The notes beneath the pieces were generated by a model that was not told where the DNA came from, ran no database searches, and saw only the letters and a program-made list of their open reading frames with translations. 60,065 nucleotides of DNA from an uncultured Spirochaetaceae bacterium (lineage in GTDB: Bacteria > Spirochaetota > Spirochaetia > Sphaerochaetales > Sphaerochaetaceae), in NCBI GenBank assembly GCA_900315435.1, contig OMYY01000015.1, positions 1 through 60,065 of the forward strand, read 5' to 3'. Both the position numbers and the translations under genes were made by a program. Positions 7,469 to 16,026 of the stretch are shown here, one piece after another; the stretch's first letter is position 1; each line of letters starts with the position of its first letter.

Positions 7469-8685
7469 ATGCGGATATTCCTCTCTATCGATCCAACAGC
7501 CTCGACCACATCCTCACGATGGCCGTAGGCCGAGACCCTGACATAGTGTTCGCCAGCCGGCCCGAACCCGGAACCAGGGGTGACGACGACATGCGCCTTC
7601 TCCAGCAACAAGTCGAAAAAGTCCCAGCTCGTCATGTCTAGGGGCGCCCTCACCCAGACGTACGGGCTGTTCACGCCTCCATGACAGGTCAATCCTATGG
7701 ACGCAAGCCCCTTTCGGATGACTCGGGCGTTTTCCAGATAGTATCCTACCAATTCCCGGCACTGTCTCCAACCCTCTCCGGAAAGAGCCGCCAGGCCCCC
7801 TGCCTGGCTGATGTTGCTCGCGCCGTTGAAAAAGGTGCATTGGCGGCGGTTCCACAGCTTGTTCAAGAGTCCAGGCCCGCCGATATCGATTGCCTTCGGG
7901 ACAATCGTCCAGCCCAGCCGCACCCCGGTGAAACCGGCGAACTTGCTGAAGCTGTTGATCTCGAAGGCGCAACCGGTTGCCCCTTCGACTTCATAGATCG
8001 AGTGGGGATAGCCGCTTTCGGTGATGTACTCGCAGTAGGAGGCGTCATAGACAAGGACAGCCTTCTCTCGGATGCAGTAGTCGACAAAGGCTCGCAACTG
8101 TCCCTTGGTCGCCATCGCCCCGGTGGGATTGTTGGGAAAGCAGAGGTAGACCACATCCACGTGACCATCCGGCGGAACGGGGATGAATCCGTTCCCGGCG
8201 GTGCTCTCCAAGTAGACGAATCGGCGGTAGCTCGCCCCGGCCCACTCCCCGCTCCTTCCGCCGACGACGTTGGAGTCGACGTAGACCGGATAGGCCGGAT
8301 CCTGGACGGCGACGATGTCGTCGGGCCCGAACAGTTCCTGCAGGTTCGCCGCGTCGCTCTTGGCGCCATCGCTGACGAAAAACTCCGACGGATCAAGGAA
8401 GACGCCCCACTGGCGCCGGTAGTACGCCGCCAGTCCCTCACGCAGGGCGTTGTCTCCCTGCTCGTCCCCGTATCCGGTGTAGGTGCGGCGGTCTCGCAGC
8501 AGGTCGACCTTCCGCTTCATCGCGTCGGCCACCACCGGGCTGAGCGCCTCGGTCGTGTTGCCGATACCCAGCCGCAACACCTTGGCGTCCGGGTGCCGTT
8601 CCTGCCAGAGCCTGGCGCGTCGGGTGATTTCGGGGAACAGGTAGCCCCCTGCCAGCCTCAGGAAATTCGGATTCGCGTGTGCCAT
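7465..8685 (-). CDS. dapL: LL-diaminopimelate aminotransferase
   Basis: A 406-residue class I/II aminotransferase that makes LL-diaminopimelate directly from tetrahydrodipicolinate, bypassing the succinylase and acetylase branches. The substrate-specific N-terminus NFLRLAGGYLFPEI is characteristic of DapL. The PLP-binding Lys248 is in SFSKFAGFTGVRLGW, and Asp214 and Tyr217 in YDASY bind the cofactor ring. The start at 8685 is set by AGGAGGG inside the end of dapA; the much longer open frame upstream is only antisense-frame noise over dapA. DapL occurs in spirochaetes, chlamydiae, plants and some anaerobes (established), which supports the taxonomic guess. Confidence 0.93.
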   Translation of the reverse strand: MAHANPNFLRLAGGYLFPEITRRARLWQERHPDAKVLRLGIGNTTEALSPVVADAMKRKVDLLRDRRTYTGYGDEQGDNALREGLAAYYRRQWGVFLDPSEFFVSDGAKSDAANLQELFGPDDIVAVQDPAYPVYVDSNVVGGRSGEWAGASYRRFVYLESTAGNGFIPVPPDGHVDVVYLCFPNNPTGAMATKGQLRAFVDYCIREKAVLVYDASYCEYITESGYPHSIYEVEGATGCAFEINSFSKFAGFTGVRLGWTIVPKAIDIGGPGLLNKLWNRRQCTFFNGASNISQAGGLAALSGEGWRQCRELVGYYLENARVIRKGLASIGLTCHGGVNSPYVWVRAPLDMTSWDFFDLLLEKAHVVVTPGSGFGPAGEHYVRVSAYGHREDVVEAVGSIERNIRI

Positions 8686-8687
8686 GC

Positions 8688-9602
8688 TCAAGCCCTCCTC
8701 TCGATCCAGCCTGCGGCGTCCAGCGCATCCAGCGCCTGGTAGAGCGCCATACGGTGTTCCTCGCCATCCAAGGTGCATAGCGGAAGGCGGAAGCTTTCCC
8801 TGCACCATCCATACCTGGCCATGGCGGTCTTGATCGGAATCGGGTTGGTCTCGATGAAACAGGCCTTGAAGAATGGGGCAAGCAGGTCGTTCAGCGCAGT
8901 CGCCTCTTTGACCTTGCCACTTTGGAACAGAGACACCATCGCGCTCATCATCCTCGGGACGATGTTGCTGGCGACCGAGACGACCCCGTCTCCGCCCTTG
9001 CCCAAGAGGTCCAGGGTCATGTTGTCGTCTCCGGAGAGGACCGAGAAGGAATCCTGGCTGCGGTTGACCACATCCTCCATCTGCACCAGGTTCCCGCTCG
9101 CCTCCTTGACACCGACGATGTTCGGGCAGTCGTTGGCAAGTTTGACCAGGGTGTCGGTCTCGAGGTTGACCCCGGTACGTCCCTTGATGTTGTACAGGAT
9201 GCAAGGGATGTCGACCGAGTCGGCGACCGCCTTGAAGTGCAGGTATAGCCCCTTCTGGGTCGGTTTGTTGTAATAGGGATTGACCAAGAGGCAGGCATCG
9301 GCGCCGTTGGCCTGCGCGTGCCTGGAAAGCCGGATGGCCTCGCTGGTGGCGTTGCTGCCGGTGCCGGCGATTACCGGAAGCCTGCCGGCCGCGTAATGGA
9401 CGGTCAGCCAGATCACCCGGTCGTGCTCGATATGGCTCAGCGTAGGACATTCGCCAGTGGTACCGCAGGGAACCAGGCCTGCGGCGCCTCCACGCACCTG
9501 CGCGTCGACCATCACCTTCAGCGCGGCCTCGTCAATATTGCCTTTCTCGGTGAAAGGGGTCACCATCGCGGTGTAGACACCACGGAACAATACACGCTGC
9601 AT
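8688..9602 (-). CDS. dapA: 4-hydroxy-tetrahydrodipicolinate synthase
   Basis: A 304-residue class I aldolase that condenses pyruvate with aspartate semialdehyde. The signature GTTGE is at residues 47-51, the proton-relay tyrosine is in ILYNIKGRTG (Tyr137) and the Schiff-base lysine is in VGVKEASG (Lys166). The ATG at 9602 has a GAGGAG site seven bases upstream; an earlier in-frame ATG at 9617 lies before this site and is not used. It follows dapB by 30 bases and is followed two bases later by dapL. Confidence 0.95.
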   Translation of the reverse strand: MQRVLFRGVYTAMVTPFTEKGNIDEAALKVMVDAQVRGGAAGLVPCGTTGECPTLSHIEHDRVIWLTVHYAAGRLPVIAGTGSNATSEAIRLSRHAQANGADACLLVNPYYNKPTQKGLYLHFKAVADSVDIPCILYNIKGRTGVNLETDTLVKLANDCPNIVGVKEASGNLVQMEDVVNRSQDSFSVLSGDDNMTLDLLGKGGDGVVSVASNIVPRMMSAMVSLFQSGKVKEATALNDLLAPFFKACFIETNPIPIKTAMARYGWCRESFRLPLCTLDGEEHRMALYQALDALDAAGWIERRA

Positions 9603-9632
9603 CTCTTGTCTCCTCAACGAATCCGTTCCATT

Positions 9633-10388
9633 TCAACCGGGCAACAGCCCGCCTACCAGGTCATCGATCGTGTACAGCCCTGGCTTCTGGTCCATAATCC
9701 ATCCGGCGGCCAGGAGCGCGCCCTTTGCGAAGCCCCCGCGGGTACGGGCACGGTGGGTCAGCTCGATCGAGTCCGCCTCGCTGTCGAAGATCGCGGTATG
9801 AGTGCCCGCCAGGCTTCCAACCCGGAGCGAGGCCACTTGGACCTCGTCCTGCCTTCTCCTGGCATGGAGGGTCCCGGTGACAATACCCGTCTGGCTGGTG
9901 GCCGAGGCAATCTCCCCTGCCACCATCAGCGCGGTACCGCTGGGAGCGTCGGCCTTGCTCCGGTGGTGCATCTCCAGCACCCCCGCGTCGTATCCGCCGA
10001 TGGCATCCAACAACCGGGACGCCTGCCTGACCAGCCGCAGGAAAACCGCGACTCCCAGAGAATAGTTTCCGCTGTAGATGAGGGAGGAAGGAGCATGGGC
10101 CATCAGTTCCTCCACCTCGGGCAGGTTGCCGTACCAGCCGGTCGTCCCCACCACCACGCGGCAAGGATGGGCGGCGTACCATCGCAGGTGCTCCATGATG
10201 GCAGGCGGACTGCTGAACTCGATGAGCACATCGCACTGGGCGAGCACCTGCCCGTCCACCACCCTGTCCGTCACCTCGGCTTCGTGTGCCGAAGGGTCGA
10301 CCACCCGGGTCACTTCCATACCCTCGCCCAAGGCAATCTCCCTGATCAGGCGCCCCATCCTGCCATAGCCCACAATACCGATCCGCAT
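9633..10388 (-). CDS. dapB: 4-hydroxy-tetrahydrodipicolinate reductase
   Basis: A 251-residue NAD(P)H-dependent reductase producing tetrahydrodipicolinate. It has the N-terminal dinucleotide motif GIVGYGRMGRL, VVVGTTGW in the middle and the catalytic EMHHRSKADAPSGTA block, which contains the conserved HHRxK and the substrate-binding K..PSGTA. First gene of the leftward lysine operon. It has a normal leader with AAGGAG before the ATG at 10388, and a well-formed promoter upstream. No lysine riboswitch can be fitted into the short leader. Confidence 0.93.
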   Translation of the reverse strand: MRIGIVGYGRMGRLIREIALGEGMEVTRVVDPSAHEAEVTDRVVDGQVLAQCDVLIEFSSPPAIMEHLRWYAAHPCRVVVGTTGWYGNLPEVEELMAHAPSSLIYSGNYSLGVAVFLRLVRQASRLLDAIGGYDAGVLEMHHRSKADAPSGTALMVAGEIASATSQTGIVTGTLHARRRQDEVQVASLRVGSLAGTHTAIFDSEADSIELTHRARTRGGFAKGALLAAGWIMDQKPGLYTIDDLVGGLLPG

Positions 10389-10412
10389 GTGCGTTCTCCT
10401 TCGTGTTGGCCT

Positions 10413-10441
10413 AGTATAGCAAAATGTTACATTTGTGTATA
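10413..10441 (-). promoter_or_regulatory. Promoter of the dap-lys operon with internal palindrome
   Basis: Minus strand: -35 TATACA (10436-10441), 17-base spacer, extended -10 TGC-TATACT (10413-10418). The spacer contains an odd-centred palindrome, AAATGT-A-ACATTT (10422-10434), ideally placed for a repressor. A related half-site arrangement, AATGTTAAAATAATAACAT, lies further upstream in a strikingly AT-rich stretch (about 10419-10500). Confidence 0.55.
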
Positions 10442-10520
10442 TACAATAACTTTATGTTATTATTTTAACATTTAATATATTTTATTACATTTGTTTCCGT
10501 GAGAACCGGGAAACAGAGAC

Positions 10521-10551
10521 AAAAAAGGAGGAAGGCTTTTCACCTTCCTCC
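10521..10551 (-). terminator. Intrinsic terminator of topB
   Basis: On the minus strand GGAGGAAGG (10551-10543) pairs perfectly with CCTTCCTCC (10535-10527) around a seven-base loop, followed directly by six T (10526-10521). It sits 17 bases past the topB stop. Confidence 0.9.
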
Positions 10552-10568
10552 CCACATGCATGCCTCGT

Positions 10569-12896
10569 TTATCTGCGCTTCTTGTTCTTGTCGTTGCGGT
10601 AGCGCTCCTGGCTCGCCTTGATCAGGTCGGCGAAGGTTCCTCCCCCGCCGATGGAGCTCCCGGAGGAGACCATGTGCGGATCGGAAAGCGGGGCGCGGTC
10701 AGACTGACGTGGACGGTCGTCCCTGCGGAAACTCTTCTTGCTCGGGCGGACCACCTCGACCTCATCCTTGTACTGGTAGGTGAAACCAACCTCCTCGTCA
10801 CTGCCGGCCGAATAGCTGGCAAGAGCCGGCTTTTTCTTCAGCACCACCCGCCTCAGGCCATTGGGGGAAGCGGATGCCGAGACCGGCACCTTCTTGACCA
10901 CCACGACCTTCTTCACCGGGACGGCAGGCGTCGCCTCGGGTGCCTTTGGCACCTTGATGCGGTGGCGCACGATCATTTCCTCGTAGCTGCAGGAAAGGCG
11001 CTGGCAGACGTAATGGGTGCGGCCGATCTCATCGACCACCTTCATCATCGGCCCGTGGCAGTAGGGACACTCCTTGCTGTCGGAGAAGCGCGGGCTGAAA
11101 GCGTCACGCGTCTTGGCAATCTGGTCGACCAGCTCGCGGGCGTTCTGCTTGATATCGCGCACGAACTTGGCAGGATCCTCCTTGCCTTCGGCAATGGCGG
11201 AGAGCCGCTCCTCCCACACACCGGTCAGTTCCGGGGAACGGAGCTGCAGCGGAGCCAGGCGGACCACTTCCCTTCCCTTCGGAGTCGGGACGAACTCCTT
11301 GCCGATACGGTCCACATAGTGGTATTGGACCAGCTTCTCGATCATGTCGGCGCGAGTGGCCGGGGTTCCCAGCCCGCCACCAAGGTGCTTCTTCAGCTCG
11401 GCGTCGTCGACGAAGCGCCCGGCATGCTCCATCGCGGAAAGCAGGGTGGCGTCGGTATAACGCTCCGGGGCAGGGGTCGCATAGCGTCTGCTCCTGACCT
11501 TGGTCACCTTGACGGTGTCCCCCTCCTTCAGCGAGGAAATGCCGACTTCAAGGTCATCCAGCCCGGCAAAGGGGTCCTGGCGACCGGCGCTTTTCGCGAT
11601 TTCCTTCCAGCCCTGCCGGGTCGGAGCCGAGAGACGGGACTGGAAGAACTCGTCTCCCACCTGGATCCTCACCGTCGTTGTGTCGTATTCATAGTCCGGG
11701 GAAAGGACCTCGAGGAAACGGATGGCGATCAACTGCCATAGCGCCTTCTCGTCCGGCTTCAGCGCGGACAGGTCGACATGCTGCTCGGTGGGGATGATGG
11801 CATGGTGGTCGGTCACCCCCATGTCTTTGACGAACCGCTCCTCGTCGACGCGGAAACCGCCGGCCGCGTAGCTGGCGGCGCGGGGACCGAAGGGAGTGTC
11901 GCCCAATGCCCGAAGCCTGTCGGGCAGGGTGGCCACCACGTCGTGGGTGATGTAGCGGCTGTCGGTACGGGGATAGGTCGCGATCTTGTAGACCTCGTAG
12001 AGCTTCTGCAGGGTGTCCAGCGTCTGTTTGGCCGAGAAGCCAAGGTAGATGTTGGCATCCTGCTGCAGGGCGGTCAGGTCGTAGGCGAGCGGCGGTTTCT
12101 CGCTCATGTGGACCTTCTCCACAGAGACGACCTTTCCTTCCCTGCCCACCAGCGAATCCGTCAGTTGCTTGAGCTTCTCCTCGCTGGTGATGTGGCTGTT
12201 GCCATCCGCGTCCTGCCAGGTGGCGCCGAAAGTCAAGAAATCCGCTTTCAGGGTGTAGTAGAAGGTGCCGGTGAAGGCGTCCCTTTCATCCTCCCTCTGG
12301 GTCATCAGCGCGAGGGTCGGCGTCTGGACGCGTCCGGCCGAGAGCTTGGCGTCATAGTGGCAGGTCAGCGCGCGGGTGACGTTCATGCCGACATACCAGT
12401 CCGCGGCGGCGCGGCTCTCCGCCGCATGGTAGAGGTTCTCGTACAGGCTGGCGGGCTTCAGGGTGGCGAAACCTTCACGGATGGCCTGGTCGGTCTGGCT
12501 GCTGATCCACAGCCGTTCCGCCTCTCCCTTGTAGCCTGCCATCTTCATGATCCAGCGGGCGACCAGCTCCCCTTCGCGTCCGGCGTCGGTGGCAATCACC
12601 AGGCCGGAGATGTCGTCGCGGGAAAAGAGTCCCTTGACCACCTGGAACTGCTCCTTGCTCTCCTCGATGACCACCTGCTTCAGGGGATCGGGAAGCATGG
12701 GCAGGGAGCCCATCGACCAGCGCTTCCACGCCTCGTCGTAATCTGCCGGTGGCGCCAGCTCCACCAGATGGCCCAAGGCCCAAGTGACCACATAGTCGGG
12801 ACCTTCCAGATACCCCTTGCCGCGCAGGGGACAACCCATCACACGAGCGATTTCACGGGCGACGCTCGGCTTTTCCGCAAGAACCAGTTTTTTCAT
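10569..12896 (-). CDS. topB: DNA topoisomerase III (type IA)
   Basis: A 775-residue type IA topoisomerase. The Toprim domain begins the protein (LVLAEKPSVAREIA) and contains the acidic DAGREGE. The active-site tyrosine is in TYPRTDSRYI, preceded by SAGRVQTPTL, the topo III pattern. The C-terminal third has one zinc-finger-like CPYCHGPM...C..LSC motif and a basic, low-complexity tail with RSKKSFRRDDRPRQ, likely for DNA binding. The ATG at 12896 starts MKKLVLAEKPS, as in homologues; the open frame runs further upstream without homology. A TATGCT -10 box lies seven bases before it. It is a single-gene unit with its own terminator. Confidence 0.92.
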   Translation of the reverse strand: MKKLVLAEKPSVAREIARVMGCPLRGKGYLEGPDYVVTWALGHLVELAPPADYDEAWKRWSMGSLPMLPDPLKQVVIEESKEQFQVVKGLFSRDDISGLVIATDAGREGELVARWIMKMAGYKGEAERLWISSQTDQAIREGFATLKPASLYENLYHAAESRAAADWYVGMNVTRALTCHYDAKLSAGRVQTPTLALMTQREDERDAFTGTFYYTLKADFLTFGATWQDADGNSHITSEEKLKQLTDSLVGREGKVVSVEKVHMSEKPPLAYDLTALQQDANIYLGFSAKQTLDTLQKLYEVYKIATYPRTDSRYITHDVVATLPDRLRALGDTPFGPRAASYAAGGFRVDEERFVKDMGVTDHHAIIPTEQHVDLSALKPDEKALWQLIAIRFLEVLSPDYEYDTTTVRIQVGDEFFQSRLSAPTRQGWKEIAKSAGRQDPFAGLDDLEVGISSLKEGDTVKVTKVRSRRYATPAPERYTDATLLSAMEHAGRFVDDAELKKHLGGGLGTPATRADMIEKLVQYHYVDRIGKEFVPTPKGREVVRLAPLQLRSPELTGVWEERLSAIAEGKEDPAKFVRDIKQNARELVDQIAKTRDAFSPRFSDSKECPYCHGPMMKVVDEIGRTHYVCQRLSCSYEEMIVRHRIKVPKAPEATPAVPVKKVVVVKKVPVSASASPNGLRRVVLKKKPALASYSAGSDEEVGFTYQYKDEVEVVRPSKKSFRRDDRPRQSDRAPLSDPHMVSSGSSIGGGGTFADLIKASQERYRNDKNKKRR

Positions 12897-12903
12897 GTTC
12901 TCC

Positions 12904-12933
12904 AGCATACCCAAAACGGAAGTTCCCACACAA
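12904..12933 (-). promoter_or_regulatory. Candidate promoter of topB
   Basis: Minus strand: -35 TTGTGT (12928-12933), 18-base spacer, -10 TATGCT (12904-12909), then GGAGAAC and the ATG. The -10 box is only seven bases from the start, so the GGAG may sit at the very 5' end of the mRNA or be absent from it. Confidence 0.35.
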
Positions 12934-12974
12934 GTCGAGACTCGTGTCAAAAGCGACTCCCATGTCACAACACG

Positions 12975-13063
12975 CTGTCGACCATTTTCCTAATTACCAA
13001 ACACACTGTTGAGAAATCCAACAAATTGCCACATTTCTGTCGACAAACCCTTTACCAAACACA
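12975..13063. repeat. Imperfect direct repeat upstream of the lipoprotein pair
   Basis: CTGTCGAC followed by TACCAAACACA occurs twice: 12975-12982 with 12995-13005, and 13037-13044 with 13053-13063. The spacers differ by four bases. The rest of 12897-13148 is AT-rich and non-coding and should hold the promoter of the lipoprotein genes; I cannot place that promoter confidently. Confidence 0.4.
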
Positions 13064-13148
13064 GATATACAGATATATTGCGCACTTGTTGCACCAGAAA
13101 CAGATACCTACGAAGAACGCCACTTATGACACAAAAGGAGCGCACAAG

Positions 13149-16025
13149 ATGATAAAATCGTTGAGAAAAGCCTTTGGATTGGTGTGCATGGCCCTGCTGT
13201 GCACCCTTGCCGCCTGTACCTAGGACATAGACACTTCCTCCATCGAGACCCAGCCCGGTGGACAGACCGGGACAAACACGGGAACCTCCGCTACAGTAAA
13301 ATTGCCTATCTCCGCCTCAACAAAAACCATCGGAATCCCATCAACGAGCGATTTGAGCGCGATGAACGCTTTTACAGTCATACTCGGTGGCAAGTCGCAA
13401 ACAGTGAAAGTTTCTGAGCTCGATAGTTCCGGCACCATTACGTTTACCGATTTACAAGTCGGCGATACGACGTTGACGGTCTATGCCTATTCAAGCGAAT
13501 CCGTCATCGATGATTCAACATTGGTGGAATATGGAACCCAGACTGTTACCATCTATGCGGGCAGCGACAACCTTCTTGAGTCCCAACTCTCACTCATCTA
13601 CAATGATTTGGAAAATCACACGAATCTGAAAGGCAATATCTCCATCGGGCTTGATTGGTCCCTTACCAATTCCAATGAGGTAAAAACTATTGCGCTTATT
13701 GAAGATACGACGAATCAGACCGTCGCTTCTCAACAGGTATCTGATGGCATGCAAACCACTTTCCAGGCATCAGTTCCCGTTACGAAAGGTACTTTCATGC
13801 ATTTTCGTTTTCTTGATGGGTCTGGGAAAGAACTTGGGTTAAGCGAGTCCACACTGGTAAAAATTGCAAGCGGACAAACCTCACAGTTTTACGATATCAC
13901 CGACAATCGGACAGTCAAAGATCTCCGGCTTCCGGCAAACAGCTTCGCCCCGGCCTATAAAGTAGTCTCGGCTGATCTTGCATACACAGAAAAAGAAGAT
14001 GAACTGAAACTGAACTGGCAGATGCCGGCAGCATATTCCGGCTTGAAAATTTCTTTTTACAAGGTTGGCGATATTGCCAATGTCACGACATTGAATTGGA
14101 ACACCACAGACAATGCCGATGCAATCAAGAATGGAACTTATACGTTCTCCGGGCTTGAAGCGGGTAAACAGTATGTCGCTTCTCTTGTCGCAGTCCATAA
14201 CCAGGATGGTATCGATTTTGACAGTGCTGCCCTTACGGTGACCAAAATCGCCGCAATCAAACTCACAAACCTTGCAATCAAGGAATATACCGGTACGTTT
14301 GGAGTTGGCGACGTTATCCAATTGGAGAAAGTCATTACTCCAGAAAACGCTACCGATCTCGGATACACTTGGACAAGCAGCAATGAGGACGTCATTGCAA
14401 TTACGAATGATTCTACTGGGTTGGTTACCGTAAAAGGATATGGGTCTACGACCATCACCCTTACTTCCATCAACCAAAAGAAGACTGCTACGTATGATGT
14501 TGTCGTAACCCTGCCTTCGGTCAACAACATCAAGGCGATGGCTGAGCTTACGAAAATCTCTGTTTCATGGAGCAAGATAGCCGAAGCCTCTTCCTATACG
14601 GTCCAACGGTACGAGAATGGTGTCGCCAGCACAGAATATAGCGGCCTTACAACCACTAACTGGGCAGATGAAAATACGTTGTACGCCGGAAAGGCTTACA
14701 CGTACAAAGTCAGAGCCATCGGTACCGCTAATGACGGCACGGACATCTCCTCCGATTATGAAGAGACGTCCAACAGTGTCACACCGGCGGCACCGACCGT
14801 GTCAATCACAGGTACTACGGTAGATACTGTCGTTGCCAATATGACCCAGTCCTCGAGCATCGAGCTCATCAACGGCACTTCGGATGGTTTCACGATTGCA
14901 CTCACTGAAGAATCCATCGACGGGGTAGGTTCCTATTCCTGGTACATCAACAAGGTCTCAAACGACACGTTGCTTGGCAGCTATTCGAAAGGAACCGCTG
15001 TCGTGAACGTAACGACCGCATCTGCCGGCATCTCTCTGGATAAACCAGGACAGCAACAGTCGGTAATCCTCGTGCTACGAGATCCGAACGGAGATCCCAT
15101 TGAGTCCGCGACATACCATTTCACCTATGTAAATCAACCAGTGACCGGTGTAGAACTTGGTTCGAATCCTAGCAAAATCAAAAAAGGCGAATCGGTCACC
15201 CTTTCCGCTCATGTCACTCCGGTGGATGCGGACGTCTCGGGCATTCTTTGGAGCAGTAGCGACCCAAGCATCGCCACAATCGACCAGCATACGGGAGCCG
15301 TTACTGTTTTGACAAAAGGCAATGTCACGTTTACTGCGGCAAGCGAATCGAACGGCAAATACCAAGCGTCTACGACCATCGAAGCTGTTGTGCCCGTCAC
15401 CGGTGTCACGCTTACGAGTCCACGTGCATGGGGTATCGTCAATGCTTCCCAGAGCTATGCGACGAACACGAGCGCAGCTACCGTGTATCCCGCAGACGCA
15501 ACGGTAGGCACCGTTTCGTACAAGTCCAGCGACGACAAGATTGCCACCGTTGACCAGAATGGCAACGTCACGGCGCTTGCCGCAGGCACCGTCACCATCA
15601 CGGCGACCAGTGAGGGAATCAATTTCGACGGAAACGTGGAAACCGCCAGTTATACCTTCACCTCATATGAAGCTCGGCTTTATGACGAGAATTCTCAAGA
15701 TATTACGAGCAAAGAAGGTAGTTGTAATGGTTTAAAAAACCACGGCAAACATGACTTCCATGTTGCCCTTTATGATGGGGAAGCCAAACACCGTCCTATT
15801 GAAAGTCCATTCAACTTCAGTGTGGCTTGGGCTTTTGAAGATGGAACTCAGAAAAAAAGATGGGGACTTGAAGACTCTACCTCTGTCTCCTTGATCAAAA
15901 ATAGCAATGGTGATGACTATATTACCGGATACAGAAGAAACAATGCAAACCATTATAAAGTAATAGCGACGATTTCTAATTCCAGTTCACAAGTTGTGCA
16001 AGCCTTCTTCAATATTGTCAACTAA
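13149..16025 (+). pseudogene. Large Big_2/Fn3 surface lipoprotein gene interrupted by an in-frame amber codon
   Basis: An ATG at 13149 (GGAG nine bases upstream) encodes a lipoprotein signal ending TLAAC, with Cys23. Codon 25 is TAG (13221-13223). After it the same frame runs open, without any other stop, to 16025, for 958 codons in all. The residue positions that follow are approximate. 367-457 is a Big_2 domain (TWTSSNEDVIAI). 457-547 is fibronectin III (SYTVQRYENG, YKVRAIG). 550-664 is a SYSWYIN module. 664-837 are two more Big_2 domains (WSSSDPSIATID, SSDDKIATVDQNG). The last 120 residues are unassigned. CAG to TAG would be a single transition. It could be a recent null mutation, a sequencing error or a read-through codon. 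GC is visibly lower than in flanking genes, which hints at transfer. Confidence 0.7.
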
Positions 16026-16026
16026 G

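Noticed and set aside
7465-9450. A 661-codon open frame covering dapL and most of dapA
   Set aside because: Only the part after 8685 matches DapL; the rest is the wrong frame of dapA, which is itself clearly coding.
10389-10412. Lysine riboswitch in the dap operon leader
   Set aside because: The leader from the predicted start is only about 20 bases, far too short for the L-box of roughly 170 bases.
15159-15169. GGTTCGAATCC, the T-loop consensus of a tRNA
   Set aside because: It lies inside the lipoprotein reading frame (ELGSNPSK), and no acceptor or anticodon stem can be built around it.
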